Below, one piece after another: positions 27,867 to 40,655 of a stretch of DNA of 64,000 nucleotides. The stretch spans positions 83,525,835 through 83,589,834 of the forward strand of contig OZ023268.1 of NCBI GenBank assembly GCA_964006375.1. The letters are read 5' to 3'. The stretch's first letter is position 1, and each line of letters opens with the position of its first letter. Origin of the DNA: Tillus elongatus (Eukaryota; Arthropoda; Insecta; Coleoptera; Cleridae). The translations under genes and the position numbers were made by a program. The notes beneath the pieces are model-generated. The model had not been told where the DNA came from. It made no database searches and worked only from the letters and a program-made list of their open reading frames with translations.

Positions 27867-29244
27867 TTTCACTACTTGCGTCCATTTGCTCAAGCTCATT
27901 TTCTACAGTATTATTAATGATATTATCTAAAGTCCTTCTTATATTATCGCAATCTATATTTAAATCATCTGGATCAATTTTTGTTAAGACATTACCTAAT
28001 ATTTTAGTGAAATAGTTTGTTACTTTGTCTAATATATTTTCTTTGAATTTAATCATATCCTCTCTATGTGGGTTGGGAATCACTGGACTAAAGGAAGGAT
28101 TTTTTGTATATGACTGAGTTTCTATTGGGGAGGTTGCTGGTCGCTTTAATGTTTGATTTCCAGTAGATGTATGTGAAATAGTTATAGGCCTCGACCGAAG
28201 GTTTGTATTAATATTTTTCCTAGAGATGTTGTTACTAAAAAAACCACTACTTTTACTAACTTTATCTGGGTTACTAAGAGATGGAAAATTATCCTCATTA
28301 TTTAATAGGCTATACCTATTGTTAGTCACTACTGCATAGGATGGATTCTTTTCGATTTTTTCAGCTTCTTTGAAACTAAGATTTTTTTCCGACATTATTT
28401 GTTTTATTTTACGTTGCCTTTGATATACTGGACATGCTTTAGATATTGTATTGTGCGTATTACATTTACAATAAATACAAAAAATAGAGTCGCTTCCACA
28501 TTCAGTATCGTTATGTTTTTCACCGCATTTTCTGCAGTTACTATCTTTATTTCTGCATTGTGTTCTAGTATGCCCGTAACGAAGGCAGTTAAAACACTGT
28601 ACAACAGGAAATATATATGTGTCTACCTCAAAAACAACACTGTTAATTTTAACAAGTTTTGGTAATTGAGTGCCTTCAAATGTAACTATTATTATTTGTC
28701 GATCTTGTAATTTACTAGAACCATTTTCGTCTGTAATCCTTCGTTTCATTCTTTCCACCTTCACTACCCTATGAGAACTCTGTATATTTTGCAATAGATA
28801 TTCTTCAGAAAAAAACGTGTCTACCTGTCTGATTATACCCTTTCTTTGCGTACAAAAAGTAGGTATATATGCTACTAATTTATTATCATTTAATTTCTTA
28901 TTATTTACTAGCTTGTTTGCAGATTCTCTACAATTAAGAACTACTTTTACTTTATTTATACCTACCGTCTTAATGTCTGTCACATGTTCATTAAACAAAT
29001 TATCAACTCTTAGATGATGACCTACACGGATCGGATGCAATTTTCCCAGGTTTTTGTCGATACTTTCGACACAAACGAAATATGGAGGCAAATCCTTACT
29101 TGAGTATTTATTATTAAAGTCAAAGACCTTACCTGTATGAAAATCAGTACCGTCAGCTGTTTGTTTATTTTCATTTATTTGTATATCATTTCTGATAAGA
29201 GCTGCTTGATCAGGTGGCCTCCCACCACCCGAGTCGACCGACAT
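27850..29244 (-). CDS. I-like LINE ORF1 (gag-like nucleic-acid chaperone)
   Basis: This intact 464-aa protein binds LINE RNA in this family. Three zinc-knuckle-like cysteine clusters sit at about 217-230 (CFNCLRYGHTRTQC), 237-249 and 256-271, followed by a basic CPVYQRQRKIK segment. An RRM-like region is plausible before them. The C-terminal third is Asn/Ser-rich. It overlaps the start of ORF2 by 17-50 bases, typical for the clade. No stop codons interrupt it. Confidence 0.85.
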   Translation of the reverse strand: MSVDSGGGRPPDQAALIRNDIQINENKQTADGTDFHTGKVFDFNNKYSSKDLPPYFVCVESIDKNLGKLHPIRVGHHLRVDNLFNEHVTDIKTVGINKVKVVLNCRESANKLVNNKKLNDNKLVAYIPTFCTQRKGIIRQVDTFFSEEYLLQNIQSSHRVVKVERMKRRITDENGSSKLQDRQIIIVTFEGTQLPKLVKINSVVFEVDTYIFPVVQCFNCLRYGHTRTQCRNKDSNCRKCGEKHNDTECGSDSIFCIYCKCNTHNTISKACPVYQRQRKIKQIMSEKNLSFKEAEKIEKNPSYAVVTNNRYSLLNNEDNFPSLSNPDKVSKSSGFFSNNISRKNINTNLRSRPITISHTSTGNQTLKRPATSPIETQSYTKNPSFSPVIPNPHREDMIKFKENILDKVTNYFTKILGNVLTKIDPDDLNIDCDNIRRTLDNIINNTVENELEQMDASSENGSQY

Positions 29245-29300
29245 TCTTTAAAAACTTAAACGTTATTTTCTAGCTATTATTGTGTGTTGCTAACTGCAAT

Positions 29301-29852
29301 TTTCAATTATAATAATGTAGAGGCTTTTGTTATTGTTTGTTGTACCAAAATTTAAAATTTTTTACCACTGTTTACCCTCAATAACACTATTTTAATTATC
29401 ACTGTAACGCGGCGAACCATACACGATCGCAGCACAGCACAAACTCATCTTATCTCTGATTTATAAATTATAAATAACTTCTAAGAAGCTTTGTACTCTT
29501 AAGGGATAGTGGTAATTACCAACTAGTAATTAATCTAAACTTCTTGAAGTAATTTCTTCTAGTTCGTGGATTTTCATTAGCCAAGTTTTAGCAAAGCAAC
29601 CACTTGTTTATTCTGCGACTGAAGTTCGTCCAAGTTTTTGGCGATAATAACGCTTTATGACCTGTTGAAAATCACAGAGTAAACTGGAAACTTTGACATA
29701 ATAACGACCGTGTTTGAATCGAAAATCATCATTGCGCCATCCCAAATAGCTTATCTTATATCTTTCTCCTCGATATGTAATCGCTAAATCCAGAATTTTT
29801 ATACGACTTTATTACTACTACTATTATTTTCCGTGCAACAAAACTACAGATA
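29301..29852. other. Unannotated interval
   Basis: I see no gene. The first part may belong to the LINE 5' UTR. Confidence 0.4.
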
Positions 29853-29900
29853 AAAAGTCTGGATGCAGTAAGTGCGTTATGGTAGCGAAATTTCATAGAA
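29853..29900 (-). repeat. Family A terminal fragment
   Basis: GTCTGGATGCAGTAAGTGCG followed by TTATGGTAGCGAAATTTC, a solo family A end placed just before a SINE. Confidence 0.6.
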
Positions 29901-29924
29901 AGGTTAATTATGTGTTTTCTTTTG

Positions 29925-30205
29925 TAGTCCGAGCGGTCCAGTGGTAAGAACGTGTGCCTCTGGACCCAGCAGAACCTTTCCTTTTTTTAGTACAAACTGT
30001 AAAATTAACATCAACCGAGGTATTAGCATTGTGTTTGAGCAAGTCCCTCGTCCCTCGGTACCATGTAATGTTGGTCACGTTAAAGATCCATACTCCCCTT
30101 TTTACACCACAGAGGTTTGGCAAAATCTTGAGGATAGTGAGGTAAAACTTCTGCCTGTGTCGGTGATTGGACATAGTCGCGGAAATAGACCGACGTTACA
30201 GAAAA
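29925..30205 (+). mobile_element. tRNA-derived SINE, 5' head well kept
   Basis: The head GTCCGAGCGGTCCAGTGGTA then AGAACGTGTGCC resembles a tRNA gene with an A box. The B box is damaged. The body is shared with other copies but lacks the CGCCCTTCGG segment. Confidence 0.75.
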
Positions 30206-30419
30206 GAAAAAAAAAGGCAAAAACATTGTCTTTTCAATGAAAGACATACAATTTGGTAGAAAGTATAACCTTATACTAGAAACCATGTACTAAAGGGTAT
30301 TGGGAATTTTATACAAAAGGTGAAGCAAAGAGCGTGCCCTCCACTTCTGAAACATAAAATACATGCTGTTCAATTTGAAAAAAATGAGTTACGTCAGAAT
30401 AAATTTTTTAAAATTTTGC

Positions 30420-32640
30420 CATTATTTGAGAGCGCCTGTATAGGGCATCGATTTTTTCAATGAATTATATAAACAAAAACCCCCTGAATATGTCATCACA
30501 CCCACGTATCGTTTGGCACTATAACTCCGCATACTGGGACGAAATGCGGGATTACTTTTCCTCATTTCCATGGGCGTCTGTCTGCTTCTCTCATCCTGAC
30601 GCCTCTGATATCTCACAAAACGTCACCGAAATTATCCAAGGTGGCATGGAATTATTTATTCCACGTACACAGAAAACCTCTTCAGCTACTCAAAAGCCCT
30701 GGTTCTCTAAATCCTGTGACAAGACCAGAGGTCAAAGCGCACAAAACGCTTCTACACAATCCCAGTCAAGAAAACAGTCAAGCATTTAACGACTCAAGAA
30801 ACCGCTATGTAGGCATTCTTTCTGAGGCAAAAAAAACTGGTTTAATAATCACATCAAAAACAAAGTTCTCTTTAGCTCCAACGGTGGCAAACACTTCTGG
30901 ACTCTTGCAAAATCTATTGGGAATAATTTCTGCAAGAGCACGTTCCCCCCACCTCTTGTATCAGGGGATGAAATTGTTTCTACCGCCCTGGGCAAGGCTG
31001 AACTTTTTGCCTCGTTATTCGCCGGCAATTCTACTCTCAACCCACCTCCAAATGTTCAACCACCAACAGTCCCCAACGTCGCACATAAAATGTCGGATGT
31101 CATTTTCAAAACTAAAAAGATGCTCTCTTCTTTTAATACGAGGAAAGAATCGGGCCTTGACAAGATCCCAGCAATTGTTCTCAAAAAATGCGCACTAGAA
31201 CATGCTCCTCTCCTTACTCGTCTGTTTCAGACATCTTACAATAGAGGCATATTCCCTAGTAACTGGAAAACTGCTCGAGTACAACCCGTCCCCAAGAAAG
31301 GATACAAAGCGCTTCGTAGCAACTACAGGCCTAATTGTCTCCTTTCAGTCGCCTCTAAAGTGATGGACAAGTATATAAACACCTAACTACTAAAATTTCT
31401 AGGAAAACACAGTCTAATCCACGACAGGCACCGACCTCCTCTCCTTTCTCACCCATTCTTGGAAAAAGTCTATGGAACTACACGGTGAAGCCCAGATTGT
31501 CGCTCTAGACATATTCAAAGCATTCGACCAGGTCTGGCACTCAGCGCTGCCTAATAACTTTCTGCTTATGGCCTACCACAAAAACTCTGTGCCTTGACAG
31601 CAAATTTCCAACCGGAGCATTTCTGTTGTCTTGGATGGCCATTTTCTAAACTGTATCCAATTAATGCAGGAGTTCCTCAAGGTTCAGCTTTAGCCCCTAC
31701 TTTGTTTCTTCTCCACAACAATGACCCCCTCTCTAGCACATCCCACCCAGTTCACAGTTACGCGGACGACAGCACCCTCCACTCCAATATACAATATTCC
31801 AAGCCTGTCTCTTTAGCACAACTAGATGAGGATCGCAGACTCATGGAGGGTTCTATCTCCGTGGATCTCCAAAAAATATTAGACTGGGAAAGTAGAAATC
31901 TTGTACAATTCAACCCCACCAAATCTCAGTCTTGCTTTCTTTCTCAAAGAAGATACACCAGCCCTAGAATCGTCACAATGAACAACCAAGTTATTCAAAG
32001 TAATGAGTCCTTTTCACTTGTTGGCATTTCTGTGGATCGAAATCTCAATTGGCACCAACGTATCACATCAATTGCAGAAGCGGCTGCTAAGAAATTAGCT
32101 TTCCTCTTCCGGGCTCGCAAAGACTTTTCACCAGCTAATCTCTATACCTTATATACTTCACAAATAAGGCCAAACTTCGAATACTGCTCCCACATCTGGG
32201 GTGCCGCTGCCGCTTCTGCACTCGCTATCCTGGACTCCATTCAGAAGAGAGCTATACGTCTCATTGGTGACCCTACCCTCACCCAAAGGTTAGCATCCCT
32301 TGCCCACCGACGTGCCGTTTGTGACCTCTCTCGCTTTTATAGATATCTGCACGGGCATTGCTCAGAGGAGCTTTCTTCCATAGTTCCTCCACCTGCTGCT
32401 CCCAACAGATCTACCAGGGGAACAGAGAGAATGCACCCTTTTACTGTCTAGGTCACCAGATGTAGAACATCTTGTTGTGCCCGCTCTTTTGTCTCGAAGA
32501 CTTCCAAGTTGTGGAATTCCTTGCCGGCACATGTTTTTTCTTCTCCTCCGAACCTTCAAACCTTCAAGTCCAGAATTAACAAATTGCCGCTTTTCTCCTT
32601 GTCGACACCCACGGTACGATAGTATTTAGGCTGTAGGCAC
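30420..32640 (+). pseudogene. Decayed LINE ORF2 with reverse transcriptase
   Basis: Forward frames carry an RT in pieces: SGLDKIPAIVLKKCA and NWKTARVQPVPKKG (31150-31300), SNYRPNCLLSVASKVMDKYI, IFKAFDQVWH (31510), GVPQGSALAPTLF and HSYADDSTL (31670-31780), then a long C-terminal part with LVGISVDRNLNWHQRI, YCSHIWGAAAAS and LAHRRAVCDLSRFYRYLHG. At least three frame breaks separate them. The C-terminal pattern is that of a CR1/Jockey-group insect LINE; the exact clade is not assigned. Confidence 0.8.
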
Positions 32641-33067
32641 TCGTGGTGTGTTGTTTAAATATACAAAAAAACTATATATGCTTAGTAAAGTTTCTTACTT
32701 CATAATGACTTAGCTAACTCACCTGGTTGTTTCTATTTACATATTAAAAATGAAACGTTTGATAAGTATTATAAGTATCTGCCATTTCGAGTTGATGCAT
32801 GTCTTCACTCATCAAGTTTCTAGAAATCAAAGCAGCAACCATGTTAATTTACAGTATGTACTGAAATATATTTTGACGTTTCTACTGGAATTTGACTTGA
32901 GACCAATGGGTCCAGAGACACGCGCTTTTATCCCCAAGCTGATCACCCGGTGTTTATATAGTTTCAGCGAATATGAAATCCTTATTTCTGTTGGTAATTC
33001 ATCATAAATATTTTGACCAACGTAAACAAAGTTTTTTGCCTTTTTTTTGTATATCTTGTATTTTAGT

Positions 33068-33115
33068 ACCGCCAGACAATACAGTTAGTTGACCGCCAGA
33101 CAATACAGTTAGTTG
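33068..33115. repeat. 24-bp tandem duplication
   Basis: The 24-base unit ACCGCCAGACAATACAGTTA plus GTTG occurs twice head to tail. Confidence 0.9.
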
Positions 33116-33339
33116 TCTTATATTCAGCATCACAGACATGCTAATAATGCATCTCTTGGAACTTCTGGCGGATTGCTCCGATAGGAAGTAAGCGCAACAT
33201 ATGGTTTTTTCCATATTTTGCGTCAAAAGATTTTCATCAAACCATATTCTTATCTCCATTAAGTCTTTTGTCGCTCTGTGTATCCTTACTTCTGAACCAA
33301 CCTGTATTTTTAAAACACCTGAAGATTCCCCTAAAGGGG

Positions 33340-34110
33340 TAGCAAGATATCTACAGGGATCATATGGTAAAACCTTAGTGAAAGTAGCAGACAGTGTAGG
33401 GTTTCATATAAGTAAAAACAAAAGCAAGTACATGAAAATCAGAAAGCCCAAGGAAACTAACAGTGGGGTTTACAGTGATAATTAGAGGGGGAGGGGAATA
33501 TATAAGACTTTGAAGAGGTGGAAAATTATCTCTACTTGGGTGTACTGATAGACAGTAGATGTGACGAAAATGTAAAACCTGAGGATAGCTAAATCCAACA
33601 GATACGCAGGAGAATCTAATAGTTTCCTTAGCTCAAAGAACATCTCGCCCACGGCAAAGCTTAGAGTGTATAAATCCGTGATCAGTCCAACATTGACATG
33701 CTGATGTGAATCGTGGACAATGAAGAAAATAATAGAAGACATAAAAGCGATATGGAAAAAACATACAGCGCAAAATTTTCGGAGGCAACAAAAAGGTTGG
33801 CATTTGGAAAAGGCATGTAAATCCAGAAGTGTGTGAAATGTATGAAAAATCGCCTGTGTCCCAGGTAATTAAAGCACGCTAAACACAGTCGCTGCGCCAT
33901 CTAGAGTGAATGGGTGAGGATGGAAAACAAGTGTGTTTGGTCAAATGCAGAAGGTCAAACGAAGAAAGACAGGCCAAGAAAATGGTGGCGTGACGCTGTT
34001 CAACAAACCTTACCAGAAAAAGGAGTTTACAACTGGAAGATAATTGCAAGTGACAGGAAGCAATGAACAGATATGATTAAGCTGTGGACCGAAATAACTT
34101 GTGAACGCTT
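33340..34110 (+). pseudogene. Remnant of another LINE RT C-terminus
   Basis: Broken forward frames recall the region after the RT active site in common insect LINEs: LVKVADSVGFHISKNKSKYM, then KLRVYKSVISPTLTC (near 33660), SWTMKK, and a final GQENGGVTL near 33970 with GSNEQI near 34060. Many stops. Confidence 0.55.
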
Positions 34111-34300
34111 ATATTCATCATAATGATTCAGTTAAAAAACCATTTTCGAAAAAATAAATCGTTTTGTCATCGTTCTTTTAAATTTGTTATCTAAATGATG
34201 CAGCTGGGAGGCAAGAACATTGAAAATGAATGCTAGAAAGGCATAGCCGAAAGTAAGATTTTAAAGTTTGCATTTTAAGTATATCCATGCAGCACAAGAT

Positions 34301-34510
34301 ATTCTCAGAATGTTCTCACAATGTGAGAACATTCTTTTTTCAGAATATTTGTTTCGGAATGTTCTAATAACATTCATGGAATTTGAAACTTCAATCTTGA
34401 ATATTCTGAGTACATTCATTCAATCATATCCTAAAAAAATTCTTCATCAATATACTGAGAATATTTGAATAGATTATTATTCCGAATATTCGTTTAGAAT
34501 GTGCTTGAGA
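34301..34510. repeat. Palindromic GAAnnTTC-rich cluster
   Basis: Dense copies of GAATRTTC/GAACATTC-type motifs, including a 29-base palindrome at 34307-34335 with arms AGAATGTTCTCACA around one central base. A similar cluster is at 38510-38760. Confidence 0.55.
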
Positions 34511-35406
34511 TGTCCTTATAATATTATATAACTTTAAAATTTAATGAAAAAGATGGATGATGGTTGCGGTATAGTGGTGAGAATTAAAATAGTAACTATT
34601 TTGCATGTATGATTCTGTTACCTGTCTATGGTAAAACATAATGTATATTTAGGCAATCCCTTCTTTAGGCATAGAGCGCATGTCCATGCCGCCGGGAAGG
34701 GAAGATGGCAAATCGCAAGATGGCCTCTGGACGAAAATGAAAATTAATGTCAAAATTAATGGTCTGTGATCAATGTTGTATAAGGTTTTATTCTAACATA
34801 ATTAATTAAAAATAATAATGTGACGTGAACAGTGTGTAATTGCAAACATAGATCCAGAGTACAGAAGCAACTAAAACATGGTAATAGGTTAACTAAAACC
34901 CAGTAAAGAAACAAGTTTTAAAGCATCTCCAGTAGGACACTGACGATGGGTTCGCCAATTTTGCTTGAGACTGGATCATCTTACGAATTAGGTATTTTGC
35001 GAATTGTGTTATTTTCAATAATACGTAAGTCATGCAATATAAACCACCACCACCGTTTTTATGTGGATGGACTGGAAAAGTGCAAGAATACTGCAAATCT
35101 ATAAAATTGTCTAAGCAACATCTCCGACTTTTCACTCCTGTGGAAGAAGTTAATGCTATGAGTATCACTATAAAGTCAAGAAAATGTGGACCTGAACATA
35201 TGGTGGAAAGATGAATGTACAATAAAACTTGCAATTTATCAGATACGGAATCACTTTGCCAAAGTATGTCTTTACAACCAGAATATTCAAGCTGTTGGCG
35301 ACAAGGGCAGGGTCAAAAGCTCTGATCGATTACTTTCAGTTGTAGTTTTGGGTAAGTGGAAGTGAGTGTGATTTTGTGGCATGGTCTATCCATATTAGTT
35401 TTATTA

Positions 35407-36844
<1,438 letters not shown>

Positions 36845-37383
36845 GAGTTTTTCTATAAAGGTGTAAGTACTACTGTGTAATGCAATTCCTTTAATGCCAC
36901 ACTGAAAGCCTGTAGGATCAATAGTCTAGCCAAATTTCAAGTTACTTCACTGGGGTAAAGGCGATTATTCATCTCGGAAACTTTGTATTTGGATATTAAA
37001 TTTTCTGGCAACTCCAAGAACTGTAGCGTTATTTATTTCATTTTTATGTTATTGAAAATTTAATTGTTTTTTAAATATTTTATTAAGACATTTCTTTGTA
37101 TTTGTATAAGTACATAATTAATCTGAATAAATGTGCAATACTCGAATTTTTGACTTATTACGTATCTGAACTTGAGTTTGCAGGTGTGTGTAGCCACTGG
37201 AACAATATGGTAACCTAAACAAGGGTGAGTGATTGAAGTTCAAATTCTAGCCTGTTGGGCTTGCTTATACGAAAATATATAAAAGGCCAGTTAAATGGTG
37301 GGAAATCAGTACATTTTGAAGATAAAACCAATATTTCATATCTTTGCATTTTCTTAATTTCTGTATCATTCAAAAAATGTATA

Positions 37384-38473
37384 CAGGGTGTTTTGCATAT
37401 GAACCGACATAGGGCAGGGGCATGTAGGTAAACGTAAAATATGGTGATTTACTGCAACTTACCCCTATATTATGTTGCAGCCCTGAGAGCTTATAGACCT
37501 TCAAAGTGGGGTTTCAAATTTCGAAAAAAATCAATATCTCTGTAATACTTTAACTTGAAAAACCAAATTTAGTAGCCGTTTTGAGTGTACCAAGAGCATT
37601 AATCAATGGTAAGTAGAATTCCATTAGGGCATTTGAAAGGGTATATTAGGGGCGATGCACCCTTAAAATGTCACAATTTTTTAACAGATTGGTAGATTTA
37701 ATAAAATGTTTCATATTATGAGAAATTTAACTCTAAAACTTTGTTACTCCTGTTATTTTCAACTTTATTGTTTTCAAGAAAAACACGAATAAGTGAAGAA
37801 ACATTTTATCAATCTTACTAAAAATCATCGAAAATTAAATATTTGCCAATAAACTTATGTATTGGTCAAATTTGACAATCAGTAAAAAAGTGTGAATAAG
37901 TATAATTTATTAGAAATAAGACAACTCAAACAACAGAAATAAAAACTGCTATCGATAAGTTATAATAGAAGTTCTTCAACATGATAATTTCACAGGCATC
38001 TATTGAATTTTTGGTGATTTTAAGTAACATTGATAATATATGTTTTTTTAGTTATTCGGGTTTTTCTTGAAAACGACAAACATTTTTTGAAAAATATCAA
38101 GACTAAAAAAGTTTAATAATTTAGTTCCCCATAAAATGGAATAATAATCTTTTAGATCCGCCAATAGGTTAAAAAATTCTGTCACATTTTATGGGTGCAT
38201 CACCACTATTCGACCCTTTGAAATCCCTTAATTGAACTCTACTCACCAACGATTAATGCTCTTGGTAACCCAAAACGTGTACCAAATTTGGTTTTTCTAA
38301 GTTGAAGTATTACTGAGATATTGATTTTTTTTTCGAAATTTAAAACCCCACTTTGAAGGCATATAACCTCTCAGGGACGCACCTTAGTATAGGGTTAAAT
38401 TACGTTAAATCACCATATTTTAGGTTCCCCTACATGCCCCTGCTCTCTGTCGCTTCTTATGCGACACACCCTG
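37384..38473. mobile_element. 1,090-bp fold-back MITE flanked by TA
   Basis: The ends CAGGGTGTTTTGCATATG and CGCATAAGAAGCG-type inverse pair with CACACCCTG at the other end. Inverted similarity continues about 300 bases inward on both sides (for example CAAAGTGGGGTTTCAAATTT and its inverse near 38340). TA dinucleotides flank both ends (37382-37383, 38474-38475), as for Tc1/mariner-superfamily elements. No transposase is encoded. Confidence 0.82.
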
Positions 38474-38509
38474 TATATCTTTTAAAAAAAACGCAATGTT
38501 CCCATGAGT

Positions 38510-38760
38510 ATATGTATGAACATTTTGAGAAGATTCATTGAATCTTCGTGGAACATTTTCAGAAGATACTGGGAGCTCATAAGAATATTATAAATAACAT
38601 TCTAGGAACCTTATTAGTATGACAGAATCTGTCAAATTCTCATGTTCATAGAATGTTCTATGAATATATATTGTACCTTGTGAGAATGTTCTGGGGATAT
38701 TTGAATATTCTTTCGAAACATTACTGGTATATTCTCAGAATGTGTCTGTGTTGTCCGAGT
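38510..38760. repeat. Second GAAnnTTC-rich cluster
   Basis: Repeated GAATATTC, GAATGTTCT and AGAACATTC-like words, similar to 34301-34510, just outside the fold-back MITE. Confidence 0.45.
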
Positions 38761-40312
38761 AGATAGGATGTTATTATTACTACGTATGATTATTTATTCG
38801 CTTTGTGATTATTGTTGCTTGCAGACTACAATGACTATCTGCATCTACTAAATGATACGTGTAGCTCGATCTAAACAAATTTATGTTACATTTATAGGCA
38901 ATAGCGAAGTCTATTTAGCATCTCCCTGTACTTGTCATTTGTAGCGTATTCACCTAGTTACTTTATATTATGTTTGTTTTAATTGGATGAATTTTTTACA
39001 GAGTTAAATTGGCTTCCTCTCTTCGATAACTTTTTTTAACCTATAGCACTTTTCACGCCTTCGCCTACTACCGCGTTAAAATCCATCCATATAGTTACTG
39101 GTTTTGTCACCTCACGTTTTCACATAGTTTTCAGAGACATAAAGCATTTAAAAAGTTTTCATACATATGTCAGTGGTAGTAATAGGTACTATACGAGAAA
39201 TGATTTTGACTGCTTTGTTGGGTTATTGATTTTACCAGCATCCAATAGGTAACGAACAAAACCTGTTGATACATACATTATGCATGTATAACGCTATATT
39301 GTTAGAAATTAATAATAATCTATCGGTGGTTGTGTAACGCAATTAATTGGCCAACAATGCGTGCGTATACATAAATCGATGTGGCATAGTGTTATGTGAC
39401 GGGGAAGGTTATTAGACGTCAAGTAATAATAAACTCGGGCACAATAAATAAAGAGCAGCTCTGATTAATGCCCTCATCAAAACAGAGAATACCGCATGCC
39501 TGCAGACTGCGTGTTCTGGTAGGTATATGTGTGTGTGTTTGTGTGTAGGTCTGTGTGTATTTGTATATGTGCTGTGGTGTGTTGGTTCCGGTATGTTTCA
39601 TCCAATACCCCTAGCAAGGCAATAAGTAACCGCCGTCTCACCTTGCATGAAGATCCCACTTCTGAGGCCTCTAAATCTTACACAGTTCACTCCGCAGATA
39701 GTTGACCCACTTTACCCCAGATGCAGAAGACTCTTAACAACCGGCCCTGCATTTGTACAACAAACGTTTTCTGGATTTAATCTGAAATAAATTTAAAGGG
39801 ATGGCTTGCGTCAAGCCGTTTTGGAGATTATAAGGGGTAGAATTTCCGTTTTAGGTTACTTATGAAGAGAAACGGTACACAATTTAGGCCCTCTAAAAGC
39901 GTAACGAAGTAATCTTTAAACGGTTTATTTATGTTCATATTGTAGGTTTAGCAACGCGTTGATTCAATATGTTCAAATGCCAAAATTCCCAGCGTTAAAA
40001 GGATATAGATCTTTAGTAATATTACTAGGGAGAAATCTGTATATTTTATTTTTGATTACACGATGTTCAATTTTAGGTTACGATTTAAATGTACCCAAAT
40101 TCACAATATAAGTTTTAAAAACCTCAGACGTAATTGGGTTTAATAGCGGATTTTCATTAAAAAATTTAATACCAACAACTTGATGTACCTATTGTCCCGA
40201 CAATTTGTTACGACTCACATGTCATAACCTCTTCCCTGTGTTTTAGCAAATTTTTGTAGATGAGGAGATTCGACTTAAGATTTTTCAAAACATTTCTTGA
40301 AATGAGCGCGGA
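38761..40312. other. Unannotated interval
   Basis: No gene seen. It contains a GT-rich microsatellite at about 39528-39580. A family A-like phrase (GATGAGGAGATTCGACTTAA) occurs near 40259. Confidence 0.4.
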
Positions 40313-40528
40313 CTAGGACGCAAAAAACCCATATCCCGTGTTAATTTTAATTTTTCTATGTCGACTGAACGGTGGTTGGCGGTGGTAGACGGTTATATAA
40401 ACTCTACGTTTACCTGCTCGCTGCTTTTCTGGTAGTTCTTGAGAGTTAACCCATCGATACGCAGTTATTTTTGGCGCCCCCAGTAGATTTGCTAGATTAC
40501 GCCAGTCACCTTTGGCAGATCTGCTCAT
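40313..40528 (-). pseudogene. Possible transposase helix-turn-helix remnant
   Basis: A 71-aa frame contains KGDWRNLANLLGAPKITAYR then WVNSQ, which reads like the N-terminal helix-turn-helix of a DDE transposase. Nothing downstream supports a full gene. Low confidence. Confidence 0.3.
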
Positions 40529-40566
40529 TCAAATTTGCAGCAGCAACCTTTTTTATATAAGGCATA

Positions 40567-40569
<3 letters not shown>

Positions 40570-40649
<80 letters not shown>
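40570..40649. repeat. (TA)n microsatellite
   Basis: Pure TA tract. Confidence 0.95.

Positions 40650-40655
<6 letters not shown>

Larger units (their letters stand above)
23740..29300 (-). mobile_element. Nearly complete I-like LINE
   Basis: A reverse-strand non-LTR retrotransposon of about 5.3-5.5 kb. It has ORF1 with three CCHC knuckles, an overlapping ORF2 with endonuclease, reverse transcriptase and RNase H, a short 3' UTR (24126 to about 23920) and a T-rich stretch at 23740-23920 that is its A-rich tail on this strand, interrupted by other bases. The domain set fits the I superfamily. Only two frameshifts were found in ORF2, so it is a young, recently inactivated copy. The 5' boundary near 29300 is approximate. 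Confidence 0.85.
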
